From contig NZ_JAHXBG010000012.1 of the NCBI RefSeq assembly GCF_020103725.1, positions 248,001 to 312,000 on the forward strand: a stretch of DNA of 64,000 nucleotides. Direction: 5' to 3'. This stretch comes from Hyalangium gracile. Its GTDB lineage: Bacteria; Myxococcota; Myxococcia; Myxococcales; Myxococcaceae. The position numbers and the translations under genes were made by a program. How positions within the stretch are numbered: the stretch's first letter is position 1; each line of letters starts with the position of its first letter. Shown piece after piece: positions 19,310 to 28,488 of this stretch. The notes beneath the pieces were generated by a model that was given only the letters and a program-made list of their open reading frames with translations, made no database searches and was not told the origin of the DNA.

Positions 19310-21757
19310 ATGAACGCCAGCCCATCCAGCCGCTCGTCCGTCGTCGTGGCGGAGCTGGGGCCCACGAACACGGGGAAGACCCACCGTGCCATCGAGCGCA
19401 TGCTCGAGTACGACACGGGCATGATCGGTCTGCCGCTTCGCCTGCTCGCTCGCGAAGTCTACGACCGGGTGACCGCTCGGGTGGGCGAGGGCCGGGTGGC
19501 CTTGATGACGGGGGAGGAGAAGCGCCTGCCGCCCCGTCCCGACTACTGGATCTGCACGGTCGAGGCGATGCCGACCGATCGAGCGGTCGACTTCCTCGCC
19601 GTGGATGAGATCCAGCTCGCCGCCCACCGCGAGCGCGGGCACGTCTTCACCGATCGACTGCTCCATGCGCGGGGGCTTCGGGAGACCTGGTTCCTCGGCG
19701 CGGACACGATGCGGCCGATGGTCCAGGCGCTCATCCCCCAGGCCTCGTTGAAGCGCGCCACCCGGCTGTCCCAGCTTCGCTACTCCGGGACGCGCTCCCT
19801 GAAGAGCCTGCCGCCTCGCTCCGCCGTGGTCGCGTTCTCCGCGGACCGCGTGTACGAGCTGGCCGAGTCGCTGCGCCGACTCCGGGGTGGAGTGGCCGTG
19901 GTGCTGGGCGCGCTCTCTCCGAGGACGCGCAATGCCCAGGTGGCGATGTACCAGGCCGGAGAGGTTCAGTACCTCGTGGCCACCGATGCCATCGGCATGG
20001 GGCTCAACCTCGATCTCCACCACGTGGCCTTCGCGGCGCTCTCCAAGTTCGACGGCGCCGAGCAGCGGGAGCTCTTTCCGGACGAGCTGGCGCAGATCGC
20101 GGGCCGCGCGGGGCGCCACCTGAATGACGGGAGCTTCGGAATCCTGAACACGCTCCCCGAGCTGCCTCCGCGGGTGATCTCCGCCATCGAGTCACACCGG
20201 TTCCCGGCCGTCCGGAGTCTCATCTGGCGCAACTCCTCGCTCGACTTCTCGAGCCCGGAGGCCCTGCTGGACTCGCTGTCGCGCGCTCCGCGCCACAACG
20301 CCTTCGTCCGGGTGGAGCGCGCGGATGACTTCGACGCGCTCAAGGAGCTCTCGCGCGTTCCGGCCATCCGAGAGCTCAGCACCGACCGGGCCATGGTCGA
20401 GCTGCTGTGGCAGGTCTGCCAGATCCCGGACTTCCGCAAGGGGCTCTTCGGTCAGCACGTCGCGCTGCTGCGTGAGACGTTCCTCCAGCTCACTGCGGGT
20501 GACGGGATGCTGGAGCCGTCCTGGCTGACCCGGCAGGTGTCGCCGCTCGATGACATCTCCGGAGACATCCACACGCTGATGGACCGGCTGGCCGCCATCC
20601 GCATCTGGACGTACATCAGTCATCGCTCGAGCTGGCTGCACGACGCCGAGCACTGGCAGGAGCGCACCCGCCGCATCGAAGACGCGCTGGGCGATGCCCT
20701 TCACGAGCGGCTCGTGGAGCGCTTCGTGCAGCGGGCCGCCCGGAGGAGCGCACGCCGCTTCGTGAGAGCCGCCGCGCAGCCTCCCGTCGCCCCGGACAGC
20801 CCCTTCGCCCGCCTGGGGCTCCTGCTGGGAGAGGTGCCGGGCGACGGCTCCACGATGACCGAGGAGCAGTTCGTCCAGCGGGTGGTCGACGCGACGCACG
20901 AGGCCTTCGAGGTGGACACCTCGGGGAGCATCTCGTTCGAAGGGCAGCCGCTGGCCCGGCTGGTGCGTGGGAAGGACCGCCGCTCGCCGCAGATCGCGCT
21001 GGCGGAGCCCGAGGTCTGGACCGGAGGCGCGCGGCAGCGGCTCGAGCGCCGTCTGGTGGCGCTGGCGCGGGATCTCGTCACCGAGGCGATGGGAGGCTTT
21101 CCCGCCGAGGCCCTCGCGGGAGCAGGGCGCTCCGCGGCGACGCGGGGCATTGCCTACCGTCTGGCCGAGGGGCTGGGGGTGACCTCCCGAGGCGAGGCGC
21201 ACGAGCAGTGGCGGCTCCTGGACGAGGAGTCCCGCGAGCGCTTGAGGGCGCAGGGCGTCCGCGAGGGACAGCGCTTCCTCTATGTCGTCGACGCGCTCGC
21301 GCCGCAGGCGCTCGAGCGGCGCTGCATGCTGACGGCGCTGTTCCACCAGAGTCTCCCGCCCAAGGGCGTTCCGCGAGAGCCGGTCCTCGAAGCCTCGGAG
21401 CTGGGCAGATGGGATGCGCGCGCCTTCGGCTATGAGGTGCTGGGGCCGGTGGCGCTGCGGATCGACATCGTCGAGCGGCTCAGCGAGGCGCTGCGCCAGG
21501 GGCAGGGCGGCGCCGGCCAGGTGCACACGCTCATGCAGCAGCTGCGTCTGGAGGGCGGTGTTCGCGGACGGATCCTGCGGGAGCTCGGGGGACGGCCCGA
21601 GGGCGCTCCCCTGAAGCGGAGGCGGCGGCGAAGGCGGGGAGGGAAGGCGCCAGGGGCCACTCCCGACAAGAGTGGAGCCCATGGGCAACCGGGGCACGCC
21701 AGCTCCCATCCGAAGCCGCGGAGGAGCGGCGAAGGGGGAGGGCCGAGGCCCGATTGA
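19310..21757 (+). CDS. SUV3-like DExH-box RNA helicase
   Basis: 815 residues from ATG 19310. Motif I GPTNTGKT at residues 17-24, motif II VDEIQL, 'TGEEKRLPP' and 'WFLGADTMRP' belong to the N-terminal RecA-like domain. 'VVLGALSPRTRNAQ', 'YLVATDAIGMGLNLD' and motif VI 'QIAGRAGRH' belong to the second. This set, with Q in the DEIQ box, is characteristic of SUV3/SUPV3L1-type helicases; a long C-terminal extension ends in a Lys/Arg-rich tail (KRRRRRRRGGK) suited to RNA binding. Likely role: RNA unwinding in decay or ribosome-related processing. It stands alone; the next gene begins 59 bp later. Confidence 0.85.
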   Translation: MNASPSSRSSVVVAELGPTNTGKTHRAIERMLEYDTGMIGLPLRLLAREVYDRVTARVGEGRVALMTGEEKRLPPRPDYWICTVEAMPTDRAVDFLAVDEIQLAAHRERGHVFTDRLLHARGLRETWFLGADTMRPMVQALIPQASLKRATRLSQLRYSGTRSLKSLPPRSAVVAFSADRVYELAESLRRLRGGVAVVLGALSPRTRNAQVAMYQAGEVQYLVATDAIGMGLNLDLHHVAFAALSKFDGAEQRELFPDELAQIAGRAGRHLNDGSFGILNTLPELPPRVISAIESHRFPAVRSLIWRNSSLDFSSPEALLDSLSRAPRHNAFVRVERADDFDALKELSRVPAIRELSTDRAMVELLWQVCQIPDFRKGLFGQHVALLRETFLQLTAGDGMLEPSWLTRQVSPLDDISGDIHTLMDRLAAIRIWTYISHRSSWLHDAEHWQERTRRIEDALGDALHERLVERFVQRAARRSARRFVRAAAQPPVAPDSPFARLGLLLGEVPGDGSTMTEEQFVQRVVDATHEAFEVDTSGSISFEGQPLARLVRGKDRRSPQIALAEPEVWTGGARQRLERRLVALARDLVTEAMGGFPAEALAGAGRSAATRGIAYRLAEGLGVTSRGEAHEQWRLLDEESRERLRAQGVREGQRFLYVVDALAPQALERRCMLTALFHQSLPPKGVPREPVLEASELGRWDARAFGYEVLGPVALRIDIVERLSEALRQGQGGAGQVHTLMQQLRLEGGVRGRILRELGGRPEGAPLKRRRRRRRGGKAPGATPDKSGAHGQPGHASSHPKPRRSGEGGGPRPD

Positions 21758-21816
21758 AGGTGGACGGGCCTCGCAGCGCGCTCCCGTGTAGCATGGAGCT
21801 CCGAGGTCCTCATACC

Positions 21817-23553
21817 ATGAAGAACCTGATCCGCTGCGCCCTGACGGTTTGGATGATCGCTGTCTGCGGGCTGGGGTGCGATGACGGCACCCCGGACCCC
21901 ACGCCCGATGCGGGCAACCCGGACGTCGAGTCTCCGGACGCTGGGACTCCCGATGCTGGGACTCCGGACTCGGGCACTCCCGATTCAGGGACGCCGGACT
22001 CGGGCATCCCCGATTCAGGGACGCCGGACGCCGGCTATGAGTGGGATGGCACGTACGTCCCGCTCGAGGAGCGAGGGGACAACATCGACACTGGCCCCCT
22101 GGCCTCCTGTACTCGAATCCTCATGGATGATGCGGGGGTGGCCGTCCCCTGTGGCAGCCCACAGTCGTTCGACCTGTCTCCCTGCAACCGCGGCACGCTC
22201 TCCCAGATCTCGCCGGACGGCATCTACTCCGTGCGGGAGCGTCCCAACGGGGCCACGCTCGTGAGTGGCTTCCTCTCCAGTGGCTTCCAGATCTCCACCA
22301 GCGGTGGCGTGGAGACAGCCCACGGCTACCCCCTCGTCCAGAAGCAGGTGGACAGCCAGACCCTGTACCTGACCAGCCTGCGCACCCTCACGGATGGAGG
22401 CACCCAGCTCTACGCCTTCGCGGGCTGCGAGGCCCAGAGCGCGGAGCACCTCACGGGCTGCTACCAGACGTGCACCAACGGTGGGCAGCGGCGCTCGTTC
22501 GGCAGCTTCGATGCCGTGCGCACCCAGCGGCTCAGCGAGCCAGAGATGTCGGGCATCCAGTTCGTCTCGGAGCAGAAGGTGGCGCTGGGCACGCCCATGG
22601 ACATCTACGTCACCAAGGGCCACGCCTACGTCGTGTCCTCGGACCATGGCCCTGCCACCGAGGGCGGGCTCACCGTCATCGATGTGAGCGACAAGGCCCA
22701 TCCCGTCGTGAAGAAGGTGGTGACGCTGTCGGGCGACAACTACTGGAACTCCGTCTGGGCCAAGGGAGATGCCCTCTATGTGGGCAGCGCGAAGCACGGC
22801 GTGCTCGTCTACGACATCTCCAACCCCGCCGATCCGCAGCTGGTGCGCGGCGTCCCAGGTGACGCCTTCGACGTGCACACCATCTACGTCGATGGGAACC
22901 GGATGTATGCCCAGGCCTCGGGCGCCAACCAGGTGCTCATCTTCGACGTGAGCAACCCGTTGGATCCGGTGCTGCTCACCCGCTACACCGTGCCCGCGGA
23001 CGGCAACGGCTTCGGCTACCCGCACGACGCGTTCGCGTACCAGAACCGGCTCTACATCAACCAGATGGGCCAGGGGTACTACGTGGTGGACGTGACGGAC
23101 GGGTTCAACCCCCTGCCGCTCGGCTCGTACACGTATGACGTGCAGCCCTTCAACCCCACCCACGCCAACGCGGTGGGCACCTTCGCGGGCCGCACCATCG
23201 CCTTCGAGGGCGGCGAGAACACCAACGCCCACCTGCGCGTGCTGGACGTCACCGATCCGGCCCACATCGTGAAGATCGGCGAGTTCGCCATGCGGCCACA
23301 GACGTCCATCCACAACATGGTGCTGGTGGGCAAGCGGCTGTACGTGGCCTGGTATGCCGAGGGCCTGCGCGTGCTGGATGTGTCCAACCCCACCCAGCCA
23401 CGGCAGATTGCCTACGCCAACACCTTCCGGGACTCGGACCCTGGCCGCGGCGAGGGCCTCTTCGTCGGCGCCATCGGCATCCGGGTGCCCGGGGATGGCT
23501 ACGTCTACGTGGTGGACATGACGCGCGGGCTGCTCATCTACCGCGAGCCCTGA
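21817..23553 (+). CDS. LVIVD-repeat beta-propeller lipoprotein
   Basis: 578 residues from ATG 21817. The signal ends CGLGC. A linker of PDAGTPDSGTPDSG repeats (DNA repeats 21940-22030) follows. The body has LVIVD repeats: 'GGLTVIDVSDKAHPVV', 'HGVLVYDISNPADPQLV', 'NQVLIFDVSNPLDPVLL', 'YYVVDVTDGFNPLPLG' and 'LRVLDVSNPTQPRQI'. This implies a seven-bladed-type propeller on the outer-membrane surface. LVIVD proteins in myxobacteria have no defined catalytic role; they are presumed binding or structural proteins. Confidence 0.85.
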   Translation: MKNLIRCALTVWMIAVCGLGCDDGTPDPTPDAGNPDVESPDAGTPDAGTPDSGTPDSGTPDSGIPDSGTPDAGYEWDGTYVPLEERGDNIDTGPLASCTRILMDDAGVAVPCGSPQSFDLSPCNRGTLSQISPDGIYSVRERPNGATLVSGFLSSGFQISTSGGVETAHGYPLVQKQVDSQTLYLTSLRTLTDGGTQLYAFAGCEAQSAEHLTGCYQTCTNGGQRRSFGSFDAVRTQRLSEPEMSGIQFVSEQKVALGTPMDIYVTKGHAYVVSSDHGPATEGGLTVIDVSDKAHPVVKKVVTLSGDNYWNSVWAKGDALYVGSAKHGVLVYDISNPADPQLVRGVPGDAFDVHTIYVDGNRMYAQASGANQVLIFDVSNPLDPVLLTRYTVPADGNGFGYPHDAFAYQNRLYINQMGQGYYVVDVTDGFNPLPLGSYTYDVQPFNPTHANAVGTFAGRTIAFEGGENTNAHLRVLDVTDPAHIVKIGEFAMRPQTSIHNMVLVGKRLYVAWYAEGLRVLDVSNPTQPRQIAYANTFRDSDPGRGEGLFVGAIGIRVPGDGYVYVVDMTRGLLIYREP

Positions 23554-23572
23554 GGCTCTCGGCGTCTCGGGC

Positions 23573-24280
23573 TCAGAACCGTCCGATCAGCCCCGCCATG
23601 GGCACTCCCTCCCGGCTCTGCCCCATCATGGGCATGAGCCGGAGGCTCGCGCGCGAGGAGGAGGGTTCCACTCGCTCCCCCCGGCTGGAGAAGGCGGCGG
23701 ACAGCTCGTAGCCCAGGACGGCGCCCAGGGTGGGCAGCACCGCGGCGGCCACCATCCCCGGGACGGACTCGTCATCCTGGGCGACGGAGAAGAGTGCCAG
23801 GGCCGCCCCTGTTCCCAGGGCACTTCCGCCAATCGTCGGAAGGAGCCGCCCCTCGCCGCCCGCCAGCGCACCGGCGCCGTAGACGCCCAGCGTCTCGCCC
23901 GCGGTGAGGGTGAGCATCATCAGGATGTAGCCCCGCGTCGTCGGCCCTGGATCGCAGTCGCCGTTGTTGTCCGAGAGGACGCAGATGATGCTCGCCTGGG
24001 CTGGGATGCTGAGCGGAAGCGAGGCGATGAGCCCGCCCAGCTCTCCCGCGGTGCCTCCCACCGTCTCCAGCGCCACCCGCGCCACCGGATGCCAGCCATC
24101 ACGCCGCGGCTCGGGCTGAGGCGCTTCAGGAGGACTGTCCTGGGGCTCCGGCGGGGCAGTGACGAGGGGAGGGGTCGCGAGCGGCTCGTTGCGAGGAGCA
24201 TCGCCTGGCAGCTGCGCGCGCGCCACGCACGGGAGCACGGCGCAGAGGAGGACCGGAATCAGGAGGAGTGAGCGTGTCAT
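23573..24280 (-). CDS. exported hypothetical protein with hydrophobic core
   Basis: 235 residues from ATG 24280, with signal peptide MTRSLLLIPVLLCAVLPCVARAQ. A Pro-rich stretch is followed by four hydrophobic segments ('GELGGLIASLPLSIPA', 'YILMMLTLTAGETLGVYGAGALAGG', 'GGSALGTGAALALFS', 'VAAAVLPTLGAVLGYELSAAF') and a short polar tail. The Gly/Ala-rich hydrophobic hairpins resemble myxobacterial outer-envelope proteins of unknown role. It starts 14 bp after the upstream gene's stop, so the two form an operon. Confidence 0.7.
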   Translation of the reverse strand: MTRSLLLIPVLLCAVLPCVARAQLPGDAPRNEPLATPPLVTAPPEPQDSPPEAPQPEPRRDGWHPVARVALETVGGTAGELGGLIASLPLSIPAQASIICVLSDNNGDCDPGPTTRGYILMMLTLTAGETLGVYGAGALAGGEGRLLPTIGGSALGTGAALALFSVAQDDESVPGMVAAAVLPTLGAVLGYELSAAFSSRGERVEPSSSRASLRLMPMMGQSREGVPMAGLIGRF

Positions 24281-24293
24281 GAGCGGAATGAAG

Positions 24294-25403
24294 TCACCAT
24301 CGGAAGCGGGTGCCCAGCCCGAAGGTGAGGAACTGCTGCTGGGGCTCGGACCCGTTGTCATCGAGCTGGTAGAGGTAGCGCACCTCGAGGGCGAGCGGAG
24401 GGGCGCGCTCCCACGGGCTCACCTCCACGTCCGCACCCACCGAGCCCCCGAAGTGACTGGACCGGTTCTCGTGCAGTCCCAGCCCCACCAGCAGCGAGGT
24501 GCTCGCCCGGCCCAGCTGGAGGGAGCCGCGCAGCAGGCCGCCGAGCTGAACGAGCTTGCGATCCGTGTGGCGCGACCCGCTGTCCTCGTCGCCCACGTCA
24601 TTGTACAGGGCAAGCTCCGGGCCGAGCGCGAGGTGGCGGCCGAGCAGCAGGAACAGGTGGGCCCGGCCTCCAAAGCCGACCGTCATTCGAGGCCTGCCGA
24701 GCTCCAGCGCGGGGCCGAGCAGCAGCCCGAACTCCGCCCGATGGCCCACGTTGGCGAACCAGCGGCTGAGCACATCGGGGTCCTCGAGCGTGAGGGACAA
24801 GGGCCCCTGCTTCCTCTCGTACACGGTGGCCCAGTGGATGTTCGCCAGTCCCGCCACCAGGCCGAGTCCCGCTCCGAGCGCGCCCACCACCAGGGCTCCG
24901 GTGCCCGCGCAGCCCGCGACGTCGACAGACCCTTCCGTCGACGCCAGGAGGCAGAAGGAGCCCACGAGGAGCCCTCCGACCACCCCTCCGACGCCTCCAC
25001 CGATCAGCCCTCCCTTCAGCAGCCAGCGCTTCTCCAGGTCCAGCTTCTCCACGTCCGCCAGCGGCAGGTTCACCACCTGCCGGGTCCGGAGCTCCAGCGA
25101 GAGCTCTCCCGGCATCAGGCTCAGGAGCCTGCCGGAGTAGCTCCGTCCTTCGCTCATGTGGACGATCAGCGCGTCTCCCTTGTCGAGCACGAGCGGCTGG
25201 TTCTCCTGGGTGCCGGGAGGCGGCGGCGCTGGCTTGACGTCGGCACCAACCAGGGGAGGCGCCGTCACGTCTGAAGAAGGAGCCTGCGCGGGAGTGGGAA
25301 CCTCGGCGGGTGCAGGCGTCCCGGCGGGAGGTGGCACCTCGGCTTGCGCGAGCGCGGCTTGGACCGGCACCAGGAGCAGCAGCACGACCCGACAGAGGCG
25401 CAT
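24294..25403 (-). CDS. exported protein with glycine-zipper segment and possible beta-barrel
   Basis: 369 residues from ATG 25403 (AAGGGA upstream). The signal peptide ends AALAQA. A Pro/Ala-rich linker (~residues 22-70) precedes an SH3-like strand set 'DALIVHMSEGRSYSGRLLSLMPGELSLEL', then a Gly-rich hydrophobic segment (GGLIGGGVGGVVGGLLVG). The C-terminal half alternates polar and hydrophobic residues and ends in an aromatic 'GLGTRFRW', as expected for an outer-membrane beta-barrel. It heads the two-gene unit with the protein ending at 23573. Function unknown. Confidence 0.7.
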   Translation of the reverse strand: MRLCRVVLLLLVPVQAALAQAEVPPPAGTPAPAEVPTPAQAPSSDVTAPPLVGADVKPAPPPPGTQENQPLVLDKGDALIVHMSEGRSYSGRLLSLMPGELSLELRTRQVVNLPLADVEKLDLEKRWLLKGGLIGGGVGGVVGGLLVGSFCLLASTEGSVDVAGCAGTGALVVGALGAGLGLVAGLANIHWATVYERKQGPLSLTLEDPDVLSRWFANVGHRAEFGLLLGPALELGRPRMTVGFGGRAHLFLLLGRHLALGPELALYNDVGDEDSGSRHTDRKLVQLGGLLRGSLQLGRASTSLLVGLGLHENRSSHFGGSVGADVEVSPWERAPPLALEVRYLYQLDDNGSEPQQQFLTFGLGTRFRW

Positions 25404-25492
25404 GGCATCCCTTCGAGAGAGCTTCCCGGGCGGCATGATGTCACGCCCGCCCCACCTCCGTCAGGTTCAGCTCGCGCTCGGGCCCGGCCGGG

Positions 25493-26485
25493 TCAACGGC
25501 CTCGGGTCCGCCAGCGTCGCAGCAGCTCCCCGGCGCTGCCTCCCCGCTCCAGGCGCGCCTCGCGCAGCACTCCCTCCGGGCTGAGCTCCAGGACGAACTG
25601 AAGCGTCGGCTCGCCGTGCAGGTGGTACCGCAAGTCACTGATGCGGAGCTCGGAGCCCCCGTCCTGCCGTGGAGCCGTGGACACGAGGGGAAAGCGCGCC
25701 CAGGCGAGCGCCTCGCGTGCGGTGGGGAGGTTCCTCAGGCGCTCCGGTAGCGCGTCGGGCGAGGGTCGAGGCCACTGCCGCTCCTCCTGGGGACCGCTGC
25801 CCAGGGAGATAGTGCCGACCCTGTATTCTCCCGGGAGCACGGTCACGTAGCGCCAGGTGGTGACCGACAGCCAGGCGGGGAATACCTGCACCCGCTCCGC
25901 GCCTGGAGAGGCCGCCCGCACGCGCTGGCTCAGCACTCCCTGGAGTGTGATGCGCAGGCCCAGGTAGGCCACCGAGAGCGCCGCCCCCACGAGCAGCGCC
26001 CGTCGCCACAGGGCCTTGCGGCGCCAGGCCCAGACAGCCCCCGCGAGCAGCGGCAGCGTCACCCACGGATCCACGACCATCGTCCAGTCCAGCGTCCAGC
26101 GCCGGTCCGAGAAGGGTAGCAGCACGCGGGTGCCCCAGCCCGTCCACAGGTCCGCCAGCAGGTGCGCGAGGTGGACGGAGAGCAGGCTGTAGAGGAAGAC
26201 AGGCCCGGTGCGCGCCGTGCGGAAGACGAGCCGCGCCACGGCGGTGGCGGCCAGGGCAATCACTGGGGTGAACACCAGCGCGTGCGAGAGCCCCCGGTGC
26301 GCCTGCAGCGCATGGACGACGGAGTTCTCCGCGGGCAGCAGGTTGTCCAGGTCCGGCAGCTCGGCGGCTAGCGCGCACCCGAGCAGCACGGCCTTGTCCG
26401 TGGCGGACAGCGGTCCTCCCACGGCATCAGGTCGGCGCAGCGCGCCGATGGCGAGTCCCAGCAGTCCGTGCGTGAGGTTGTCCAT
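25493..26485 (-). CDS. YdjM/DUF457-type inner-membrane metal-dependent hydrolase
   Basis: 330 residues from ATG 26485, with GGAGGGAG upstream. The opening MDNLTHGLLGLAIG, then 'ALAAELPDLDNLLP', 'HRGLSHALVF' and 'HLLADLWTGWGTRVLLPFSDRRW', matches the YdjM family. The conserved His and Asp residues (H6, PDLDN, HRGxSH, HxxxD) bind metal, and several transmembrane helices lie between them. The C-terminal ~130 residues are periplasmic-like. Physiological substrate is unknown for the family. The gene is divergent from the nucleotidyltransferase at 26546 with a 60-bp shared upstream region. Confidence 0.8.
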   Translation of the reverse strand: MDNLTHGLLGLAIGALRRPDAVGGPLSATDKAVLLGCALAAELPDLDNLLPAENSVVHALQAHRGLSHALVFTPVIALAATAVARLVFRTARTGPVFLYSLLSVHLAHLLADLWTGWGTRVLLPFSDRRWTLDWTMVVDPWVTLPLLAGAVWAWRRKALWRRALLVGAALSVAYLGLRITLQGVLSQRVRAASPGAERVQVFPAWLSVTTWRYVTVLPGEYRVGTISLGSGPQEERQWPRPSPDALPERLRNLPTAREALAWARFPLVSTAPRQDGGSELRISDLRYHLHGEPTLQFVLELSPEGVLREARLERGGSAGELLRRWRTRGR

Positions 26486-26545
26486 GAGAGCACTCCCTCC
26501 ATAGCAGACGTTCCGGCCGGTGCCGCCGGGTGCCATGATGATCGG

Positions 26546-27385
26546 ATGGAGGATTCAGTCCTTGTCCGTGTGGTCGATGCGCTCCGGCCCGTGAGCGGCC
26601 TGTCGGCCATCGTCCTCGGGGGCTCTCGTGGACGGGGAACGGCGGGCCCCGCGTCCGACTACGACATCGGCCTCTACTATGAGCCGGAGGCCCCCATCGA
26701 CGTCGAGGCGCTGCGCTCGGCCATCGTCCCGCTGGTCGACGATCCCTCCGCGACGGTGACCCGGATCGGCGAGTGGGGTCCGTGGATCAACGGTGGCGGC
26801 TGGCTCCGCATCGACGGCGCCAAGGTCGACCTTCTCTACCGCGACCTCGGCCGTGTGCGTGCCGTCATCGCCGAGGCGCGGCAGGGCCGCTTCACGATGA
26901 ACTACCAGGTGGGGCACCCTCACGGCTTCTGCTCGGCCATCTGGATGGGGGAGGTCGCCACGTGCCGGCCGCTGTTCGATCCGGCTGGCCTCATTGCCGC
27001 GCTGAAGGGCGAGACGTGGCCGTATCCGAAGGCTTTGAAGGACGCGCTGGTCGCCCGCTTTGGCTGGGAGGTGGACTTCGCCATCGACAATGCCGAGCTT
27101 GCGGCCCGGCGTGGCGAGCGCACCCACATCGCGGGATGCGCCTACCGGGCGCTGTGCTGCCTGGCCCAGGTGCTGTTCGCCCTGAATGGCCGTTACCTGA
27201 TCAACGAGAAGGGAGCCGTCCCCGAGGCCGCGACCTACCCGATCACGATCGTGGGCCTGGTGCAGGCGCAGGACGAGATCTGGAAGGCCATCGGTGACGG
27301 CGAGCACGAGCGCGCGCTGCGCCGCCTGCGCGACCTGTCCGGCAGTCTGCGGGCCCTCCTCGAGCGGGCGGGAACCGGGGATTGA
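26546..27385 (+). CDS. Pol-beta-like nucleotidyltransferase
   Basis: 279 residues from ATG 26546. The N-terminal motif LGGSRGRGTAGPASDYDIGL is the GS-x(n)-DxD signature of Pol-beta superfamily nucleotidyltransferases; the third carboxylate is probably in 'GAKVDLLYRDL'. The C-terminal half is all-helical with 'YRALCCLAQVLFALNGRYLINEKGA', like the helical partner domain of DUF4037 or kanamycin-type nucleotidyltransferases. Substrate not identifiable; antibiotic adenylylation is possible but unproven. Cytoplasmic. Confidence 0.75.
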   Translation: MEDSVLVRVVDALRPVSGLSAIVLGGSRGRGTAGPASDYDIGLYYEPEAPIDVEALRSAIVPLVDDPSATVTRIGEWGPWINGGGWLRIDGAKVDLLYRDLGRVRAVIAEARQGRFTMNYQVGHPHGFCSAIWMGEVATCRPLFDPAGLIAALKGETWPYPKALKDALVARFGWEVDFAIDNAELAARRGERTHIAGCAYRALCCLAQVLFALNGRYLINEKGAVPEAATYPITIVGLVQAQDEIWKAIGDGEHERALRRLRDLSGSLRALLERAGTGD

Positions 27386-27401
27386 GGCGTGGTGAGGCGC
27401 C

Positions 27402-27436
27402 GACGCTACCGTGGCTGGTACAGGGCAGCCAGCGTC
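27402..27436. terminator. hairpin between convergent genes
   Basis: GACGCT (27402-27407) with AGCGTC (27431-27436) encloses GGCTG (27413-27417) with CAGCC (27426-27430). It is an interrupted 11-bp stem located between stops at 27385 and 27477. No U-tract. Confidence 0.5.
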
Positions 27437-27476
27437 ACACGAGGATGGAGAAGAGCCGGACGAACCTGCGCGTCCG

Positions 27477-28367
27477 CTATATCGCGAGCTTGACGACGAC
27501 CGCGGGGTAGTAGTCCTCCTGGCCAACGAAGTAGTCCCAGAAGTCGAACTCCTTTCCCCACGACCAGACCTTGAACTCTCCCGAGGCGGGGGGCTTGTTG
27601 GGCTTGACTGGCACGTACACCCAGTGGGTCACGTTGTTGTAGGCCTGGAACTTCGTGTCGTTGGGCTTGTCGCCCACCCCGAGGATGATCCCGCTCCAGG
27701 TGCGCGAGGACGTGGAGCCGCCGCTTTGTACCTGCTGGATCTCTCGCGTGAGTGCCGCCTGGTTGCGCTGCTTCTGCGCCAGGGAGGTCTGCTTCTGCGC
27801 CTGGATGAACTCGGTCGTCGGAATGACGGTCTGTCCAGCCACCGTCACGCCGACGAGCTGGAGCAGGTTCGGCAGGACATCCGACGGCAAGGCCAGATCG
27901 CCGCGCTTGTAGGAGAGCCCTTGCGCGAACGATGCGTTCACCTTGGCATTGGCCGCGAGGAGCTCCTTCACCTTCGTGGCTGGCTGGGAGAGCGCCGTGT
28001 CCGTGGTGAGATTGCTGTGGGCCCAGCTCCAGAGCTGCGAGTAGGTCTCGCACTTCGCCCAGTCGCCATCGCTCTTCTCCTTCGAGCTCTCCTTGAAGAG
28101 CATCATCAGCCCGTGGCAGAGCATCCAGTCCTCTCGCGCGTCGATGTCGAGGATGCCCGCATCCTGGCGCTTGAGCAGGCGCAGGGTGATGCGCGTGGAC
28201 TTGGGGACGCCGGGATATGCCTTGCAGGAGAGGAGACAGTTGAGGAAGTCCTTGAGTGCCGTGCTCTTCGTGACGAAGAGGTGCATCAGCGTCGCCGCGA
28301 AGCCACAGCAGCCGCTGTTCTGGTCGAGGATGGAAGGATCCTTCTTGCACTCTTCGATCGTGGGCAT
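27477..28367 (-). CDS. possible papain-like cysteine peptidase/effector
   Basis: 296 residues from ATG 28367 (GGAG nine bases upstream). There is no signal peptide. Near the N-terminus 'DQNSGCCGFAATLMHLF' has the form of a nucleophilic Cys at a helix start. Near the C-terminus 'NNVTHWVYVPV' followed by 'WSWGKEFDFWDYF' offers the His and polar/aromatic partners. This order (Cys early, His on a beta-strand late) is that of NlpC/P60-, C39- or YopT-like papain folds. The middle is helical with a Gln-rich coiled coil (AQKQTSLAQKQRNQAAL). Could be a secreted effector or housekeeping peptidase; no immunity gene is evident. Confidence 0.55.
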   Translation of the reverse strand: MPTIEECKKDPSILDQNSGCCGFAATLMHLFVTKSTALKDFLNCLLSCKAYPGVPKSTRITLRLLKRQDAGILDIDAREDWMLCHGLMMLFKESSKEKSDGDWAKCETYSQLWSWAHSNLTTDTALSQPATKVKELLAANAKVNASFAQGLSYKRGDLALPSDVLPNLLQLVGVTVAGQTVIPTTEFIQAQKQTSLAQKQRNQAALTREIQQVQSGGSTSSRTWSGIILGVGDKPNDTKFQAYNNVTHWVYVPVKPNKPPASGEFKVWSWGKEFDFWDYFVGQEDYYPAVVVKLAI

Positions 28368-28488
28368 GGGAATGGCTCCTTCGTGAGTCATTCCTGGGTA
28401 GCACGCACGCCTCGAGCGAAAAAATGACCATGATCGGCGCATGCGATGGCCGGGAAATGGCCATCACCTCAGCGGTGGCGGCAGGCCA

